Below, piece by piece: positions 59,040 through 64,000 of a stretch of DNA of 64,000 nt. Within the stretch, counting starts at the first letter, position 1; every line of letters begins with the position of its first letter. The notes below the pieces were generated by a model that did not search any database, was not told where the DNA came from, and saw only the letters and a list, made by a program, of their open reading frames with translations. Source of the DNA: Polymyxa betae (taxonomy: Eukaryota; Endomyxa; Phytomyxea; Plasmodiophorida; Plasmodiophoridae); the NCBI GenBank assembly GCA_003693705.1, contig RBZT01000527.1, forward strand, positions 1 through 64,000. Direction: 5' to 3'. Both the position numbers and the translations under genes were made by a program.

Positions 59040-59312
59040 ATGTCTTTCATCAAGCGTGCCTTCCTGTTCGGAGCTGTTGCCATCGTCCTGGCCTTCGCCG
59101 TTGCTGATGCCCAGGCACCAGCCCCTGCTCCCATGACCAACGAAGCCGACATGGAGTCGAACGAAATCGACACTGCCGTTGCCCCTACGACTGATGCTGT
59201 AGATGCCGCTGTTGATGGCACTGAAGCCGTTGACGCTGGCGATGCCGCAATTGATGCCGTTGAGGACGATGCCGCTGTTGACACCGCTGACCAAGCTGCT
59301 ACAAAGGCATAA
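59040..59312 (+). CDS. Small secreted Ala/Asp-rich acidic protein
   Basis: This is 90 aa without introns. The signal peptide FLFGAVAIVLAFAVADAQA is followed by APAPAPM and then an extremely acidic Ala/Asp/Thr/Val repeat (AVDAAVDGTEAVDAGDAA..). No Cys and no C-terminal hydrophobic tail are present, so it is secreted rather than anchored. No family is recognised. Such low-complexity secreted proteins are common as surface or effector candidates in parasites. Its stop is 124 bp from the convergent KRI1 stop. Confidence 0.65.
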   Translation: MSFIKRAFLFGAVAIVLAFAVADAQAPAPAPMTNEADMESNEIDTAVAPTTDAVDAAVDGTEAVDAGDAAIDAVEDDAAVDTADQAATKA

Positions 59313-59436
59313 GTCGCCAATAAACTCTATCAAGAAAATCGACCACGAACAAATTGAAGTACTGTCGATAGGTAGAAGAGATGAATTCAGATAATATTCT
59401 TGAACACCATGGCGAAGGATTATGAAGGTTAAGGAT

Positions 59437-61463
59437 TTATTTTTTTGATTTCTCTGTTTGCATGGCAGCACGGGCCTGTCTCCTCTTGAATCGGGAGTTT
59501 TTCGCTTCCTGCAGCTGCTGCCAACTCCGTTTCAGATTTCGATCTGTACGATAGGGCGCCAGTTGTTTGATCGAGACCCGCTTCTGCAACTCTTTGTCGT
59601 CTGTGTTGAGGATATCCTCGATCGGCATGCCGAATGAATGTTCTGGGACATCTGTGTACCGGAACCTGGTCCTCACATTGCCGTCAGCAATCGTGTCCTC
59701 GAAATCCATGGCGTACAGCTCATCCAGGATCTGGGCGGTCTTCTCCGAGCCCACCTTCGCTCGTTTCTAATTGCAACGAATTAAGTCGAGATTCTGCTAA
59801 ACATATCTAATCAACGGCCACCTTTTTTTTTGGTCTCGATTCCTGATCAATGACGTCTTCGGCGATTTCTTTGTCGTCGTCGATTTCTTTGTCAGCTGTT
59901 TGCGAATCGCTTTTAACTTTGACGAAGAGATCAGTGGCGCCTTCGTCGCCTTCATAGAAGTCGTCGTCGAATACTGACGCCATTTTCTTGTCAAATTCTT
60001 CGGGATCGAAATCGCCATCCATGTCGAGCTGCGATAAAATCGCGGCGCGTTTATCATTGGCGCCGACGTCGACACCACCAAACTCTTTGATCGCCTTCAG
60101 CCGCTCTTCCATCATTTGTTCGCGCATCTCCTGCATTTTCTGCAGCTCATCTTTCTCCGCCTGCAAATCGAATAGTGAGAAAAGCCAGGGTGTTAGGGTT
60201 TTGGGGGGTTACTTGTTCGAGAAGCTCCTTCCTGCGTTGATTCTTGGCCTGTTTCAGTTCTTCGACGGCGCGCTCTTTGGTCGCCTTTTTAGCCGCCTTG
60301 CGCTTCTCTCGTTTCAATGCTCGTCGATCATCAACCCGCCTTGCTGAATCCTCGATATGTCTTGGATGTGTAACCAGCTGAGTACCACCAGGCTCCTCGA
60401 ATCTGAAATTATATTGTGACTCGAAATGATCCTGCGCGTCCAGGAACGCTTCATCAGCGCTGAGATCAGCCTGATCGATCTGTTCAGGTCGCATTGCCTG
60501 AATTAGACCAGGATCTTTATAATCAGCAGGGCGCTGCTCCTTCCACCATTCTCCAGAGATATACTCCTTCAGGAACTGATCCTCGGCAGACAGACCCGAC
60601 TGCTGGGCGTACCGGCCCAGGGTCCGGCTCTCGCTGACCGGAGCCTGTTTCCGTTTGATTTCCTGAGCGGCCACGAACTGATCGTATCCGTCGAGGTCCT
60701 GCCGGGGGCCAGCACGTCACCGAAAACGATATCTGCGAGAGGGCCGACCGGTACGTACCGGCTCGTGACGTTGCTTCGGAATCAGCTCGAGGTCGTCGTC
60801 GGATTCATCGCTGATGTTGGCGGCAATGAACGCCTGCCGGGCTCGAGATTGCTCATTGGCCGGAACGTACTGAGGCTTCTCCTCATCGGCCTGAGAAAAT
60901 CGAATTAAAATCATGCTCCAAAAAATGAATAAAAAAATTCATCGAGTAACAAAATATTATGAAAGCAAATCAAACACAAAGATGAAATAAGCGGCGAATA
61001 CGTCAGGATTGAGGGCTTCTTCGATCATTTGTTCAGCAAGAATCTGCCGAACAGATTTGGCCTTCCTCAGTTTCGGCTCCGGTTCATCATTATTGCCTTC
61101 GTCATCGTCATCTTCGTCATAGAATTTGGCGTCCGGATTGTAGACGGCCGGATCCCGGTTCCGAATCTTCTCGATCGTCTCCATAATCTGCCGGTCGATT
61201 TTCGGCGTCAGCAACAGCCCTTCTGGATCTTCATCTTCGGACGATGATGCATCGGATTCGTTATTAGGAGCTTGCATGACCTGTAGGGCCTCCTTCACCG
61301 ATTCTAATCCACCATGTCAGCGAACTAGACAATGTAATGGGCCGCTGCCCTGATAACGTCATCGAATACTTTTGGACATTTGTTCCTGACGTTTAGATAG
61401 CTCATAGGCGGCTGCATAATTGGCATTGACGTTGAGCTGGTCCAGATTCTCATCGTCCGACAT
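59437..61463 (-). CDS. KRI1: Ribosome biogenesis factor KRI1
   Basis: Six minus-strand exons, 61463..61370, 61303..61002, 60890..60759, 60698..60213, 60160..59822 and 59766..59437, join in frame (560 aa). Diagnostic stretches are KIDRQIMETIEKIRNRDPAV in exon 2, YNFRFEEPGGTQLVTHPR and a following RRVDDRR in exon 4, a Lys/Arg/Glu coiled coil, and an acidic DDDFYEGDEG box. The KRI1 C-terminal domain has LDELYAMDFEDTIADG, RFRY and LAPYR. KRI1 is a nucleolar protein that works with KRR1 in 18S rRNA processing and 40S assembly. The gene is divergent from the phosphatase gene, with 366 bp between starts. Confidence 0.92.
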
Positions 61464-61829
61464 TGTTGTTCTGTCGATTTCAGAAAATCGATCGCATGAC
61501 CCGGAAAACATCCGCACGGACTTTTCACAGATTTTTTTCAAAACTTTCACGAATTTTCAGAAATCGACTGGACCGCAGAACATATCATTGTAAGAACATC
61601 ATTACAGAATAGTTTGGTCTTCTTGAGAAATCCACAAACATGGGAATCATTTCTTGATAAATTTGAATTAGGGCGAAAGGTACCCCTGAATGCTCTTATT
61701 CAAAATCTAGAGGTGTTATTCACCAGTCTTCTGGAATCTGTGCCCTGTTGCATTCCTTTATTACCCTTCCGGCCCGAGACAGAGTTTGAAACAAGCGGCT
61801 CCCAAAGCGCCATTGCCATCAATCCCATC

Positions 61830-62864
61830 ATGACGCATGCGAATGTTGCTTTGCGATCCCCAGAAACTTCTCACCAAGATATGATCGTCATGCCCGAGCT
61901 CGACAATGTCCTCAACTTTCGTGACGTTAATCGTTGCTGCCCGAAGCTCCGCCCCGGACGGCTGTTCCGCTCCGGGCACACGCTGTTCGCCACCGACAAG
62001 GACGCCGACCTTCTCTTGGGTCAGTTCGGGATCCGAACAGTGATCGATCTGCGTGCCGATGGCGATGCTGAAGTGAAATCGGTGATTGGAGTGCCAGACG
62101 CCACCAACCGGTTTGTGGCTCGCTTGGAGAAGGTACCGCTGGATGCGGCGGCGTCGTCCCGGCTGCGGAAGCCCTCCGTCACGAATGTGCCATTCGGTGG
62201 CGCTCGACAGTTGTTGAGCTATATCTGCCTGAATGGGACCCTCATAGAGATCGTTCTGCTGTTTTTATACAGCTTATTCTGTATGAAGCAAAGAGCGATC
62301 GGCGTCATGTCCCGAGTTTTCGCGCGATTTGGCCTCACCGGCCTCAGTTGTGGTCAGTGGCTAACGTCGTGCAGACCCGTCGTTGATCTGATGTGTTTTT
62401 GTTCGCTAGCGTTGGTGTCGTGCTCGGGTGATCTGGTCGCCGAAGTGTTGAAAGTCGTCGCTGTCAATTCGGAGAATGGTGTCTTGGTTCATTGCAGGTA
62501 GAGAATCTGAGATTGTCGTTGCCGAGCCATGCCTCCAACGAATCGTAGTTTAGGGAAAGATCGAACCGGAGTGATTATCGCCTTGATTCTGATGATATTA
62601 GATTTTGAAGAGGATGAGATAGTAAATGATTATGAAGAAAGTGGTCGTGCTGTGACAGTGGAGACGAGAAAGGCGCTTCTGCCCAAGACGCTTTTTGATA
62701 AAGACCTGTTCGCTGATGCAGATGGAAAAGTGATTCGCAATCTGGTCAAATTCATCGATAAGCGATATGGGTCCCTGAACAATTATTTGGATTCGATTGG
62801 ATTTGATGAGAGCTATCGAAAAATGATGCGAACAAATTTGTTAAAGAGAAAAGCCAGACAATAA
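61830..62864 (+). CDS. Tyrosine/dual-specificity phosphatase (Y_phosphatase3-like)
   Basis: Exons 61830..62497 and 62549..62864 give 327 aa. ATG 61830 is the first in-frame ATG; the open frame before it has none. The N-terminus NVLNFRDVNRCCPKLRPGRLFRSG is typical of bacterial- and fungal-type tyrosine phosphatases (PF13350), followed by GIRTVIDLR. The signature loop is assembled across the intron as HCSLGKDRTG, the CX5R motif with Cys222 and Arg228. The segment at about 130-200 is unusually hydrophobic and Cys-rich, so it may hide another intron. Family members dephosphorylate phosphotyrosine or phosphoinositides. Confidence 0.75.
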
Positions 62865-63127
62865 ATTGTATATCTGTTAACATTCGTTTATCGCATTGTT
62901 CAATGCATGAAATCTGAACAAAAATAAAAATGCAAGTAAAAACTATTATTGTACATTGGCATATAAAATTAAGGGAAATGAATTATGTTGATGTATGAAG
63001 ACGTTGGGTATTATTGTTCGAAGGTTTAGCCTCATTGATGACGATCTTCATCGCTCCTTCGACTAACGACGATCGCGTCTCTTCTAAATATTTCTGTCGG
63101 GTTATAACATAGTTGTACATGTTCGGA
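62865..63127. other. Short convergent spacer
   Basis: AT-rich, with AATAAA near 62920 after the phosphatase. No gene. Confidence 0.5.
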
Positions 63128-64000
63128 CTACCCAGAAAGTTCAAAGTGGCGATTTTTCGGAGCGAAAGCGACTAACCTTCCTGCCCTGCCAACACTAACC
63201 AGATTGAAGTGAAGGTTTTCGTAGAACGTTCGAACAAGGCGATTCGACCGATCGACGCCGCAGAGGATCCGGTGCAGGCGAAGATTATCAAAGCCGTAAT
63301 CGAGAACGGAGAGGTGCAGATCTTGAGCCCAGCCATCATCCCAATATTGCTTATGTATAACCAGATCCAGCTCTCCTGAGCTGGTCATGGGATCCAGACG
63401 ACTGAAACCCATCGATCCAACTAATTCATCACCACGAAATACGAAGAACGCCAATCCTTTCTGAAAGCAGATAAAAATGTTACCTAAACGTTTCCAAGAG
63501 CGAATTTAAACGTTTATTAGCAGCAATGCTTTCCTGCCATTGAGATTATAAAAAAATTCAGAGAAATAGTGTGAAAACAAAATGTTCTTAAACACAGATA
63601 AAGCAGGCAAAATCGAAATGCGAAAGTGTTTCTCTAATAAAGTGATGTCACCTGCTGTGATTGATGAGCAGATTGTGTGCGAACTTTAGCATGGATCTGA
63701 CGAACAGTCTGCTGAGGAATGGGGCGAAACGAGACCAGTTGTTCGGGTTTCATTTGGGTCAGATTGCAGAACAAATCAAGATGCAGGGCGGTCGTCTCAG
63801 CGGCCGTTATTAGGACCAGACCTTGTAATGTTTGCAATCGCAGAGATTCAGGAATATCGAACTGCAAGGAGCGTCGTGAGGCAACACGTTGCTGGGACGA
63901 ATGCCGACTTCCGAAAAGCCTTACCCACCACCTGGGAAGCCTGCGAGTCCAGGCCCAGAGGCCAGCGATGACAAGAACGGCAGCGAGGTAAACCCAGGGG
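63128..64000 (-). CDS. GNAT-family N-acetyltransferase (5' end off window)
   Basis: The minus-strand gene enters from the right edge. Exons recognised are from at least 64000 to 63920 (a hydrophobic AAVLVIAGLWAW segment, likely a membrane anchor), then about 63886..63652, then 63460..63128. The last exon contains the acetyltransferase core: FFVFRGDELVGSMGF, a beta-strand hairpin ELDLVIHKQYW, GWAQDLHLSVLDYGFDNLRL and RSNRLVRTFYENLHF. These match RimJ/RimL-type GNAT folds that transfer acetyl from acetyl-CoA. The first visible intron would be only about 33 bp, and the second about 190 bp. The substrate is unknown. An N-terminal membrane helix is unusual for this family. Confidence 0.7.

Noticed and set aside
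60190-60212. Telomere-like CCCTAA stretch
   Set aside because: A single CCCTAACACCCT inside a KRI1 intron; it is the branch-point area, not an array.

Overview
The window is nuclear DNA from a unicellular eukaryote with a compact, intron-rich genome. Nearly every host gene is broken by GT..AG introns of about 35-60 bp. These have weakly conserved donors (GTCAGT, GTTCGG, GTAAGC and others) and often a CTAAC/CTAAT branch-like motif before the acceptor. Genes lie on both strands with very short convergent spacers: 53 bp between the EF-hand and helical-repeat genes, and 116 bp between the UBR and SRP72 genes. The gene set (PEX5, SRP72, UBR-type N-recognin, KRI1, GDP-L-fucose synthase, a Whirly protein, a 7TM-RGS receptor) excludes a prokaryote and does not look like an animal or fungus. 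A rhizarian/plasmodiophorid-like protist is my best guess, but it is not proven. All exon joins were made by eye.

Left part (0.7-20.5 kb): a minus-strand seven-helix membrane protein with an apparent frame break. Next is a fused biosynthetic enzyme of about 1,760 residues: fatty acyl-AMP ligase, catalase-like haem domain, FAD amine-oxidase domain, acyl carrier protein, thioesterase. Its promoter carries repeats and three CACGTG boxes. A GC-rich block holds an EF-hand protein and a convergent helical-repeat protein. Then come a broken GlcNAc-transferase-like copy, a 7TM-RGS receptor-like gene and a PEX5 peroxisomal import receptor.

Middle (20.5-31.9 kb): a repeat-rich stretch with no recognisable host gene. 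It contains two diverged tRNA-derived SINE-like copies, a foldback MITE, short tandem repeats, LINE fragments (ORF1, endonuclease, RT C-terminus/RNase H), a Copia-type gag fragment, a pogo-like transposase remnant, two tandem duplications of unknown ORFs, and a 101-base run of N.

Right part (31.9-64 kb): a UBR ubiquitin ligase convergent with SRP72, a 625-bp MITE with about 115-bp inverted repeats, a DedA/VTT membrane protein, a mitochondrial-type Whirly protein, a protein kinase, a longin-like trafficking protein, a proline-rich GPI-type surface protein, and a small STI1-like protein. A 5.5-kb gene built from at least eight tandemly duplicated exon cassettes follows. After it lie a ZCCHC8-like zinc-knuckle protein, GDP-L-fucose synthase, a small acidic secreted protein, KRI1, a dual-specificity-type phosphatase, and a GNAT acetyltransferase running off the right edge.

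Most genes are independent housekeeping functions with no operon-like logic. The most unusual items are the five-domain acyl-activating enzyme and the exon-cassette gene.
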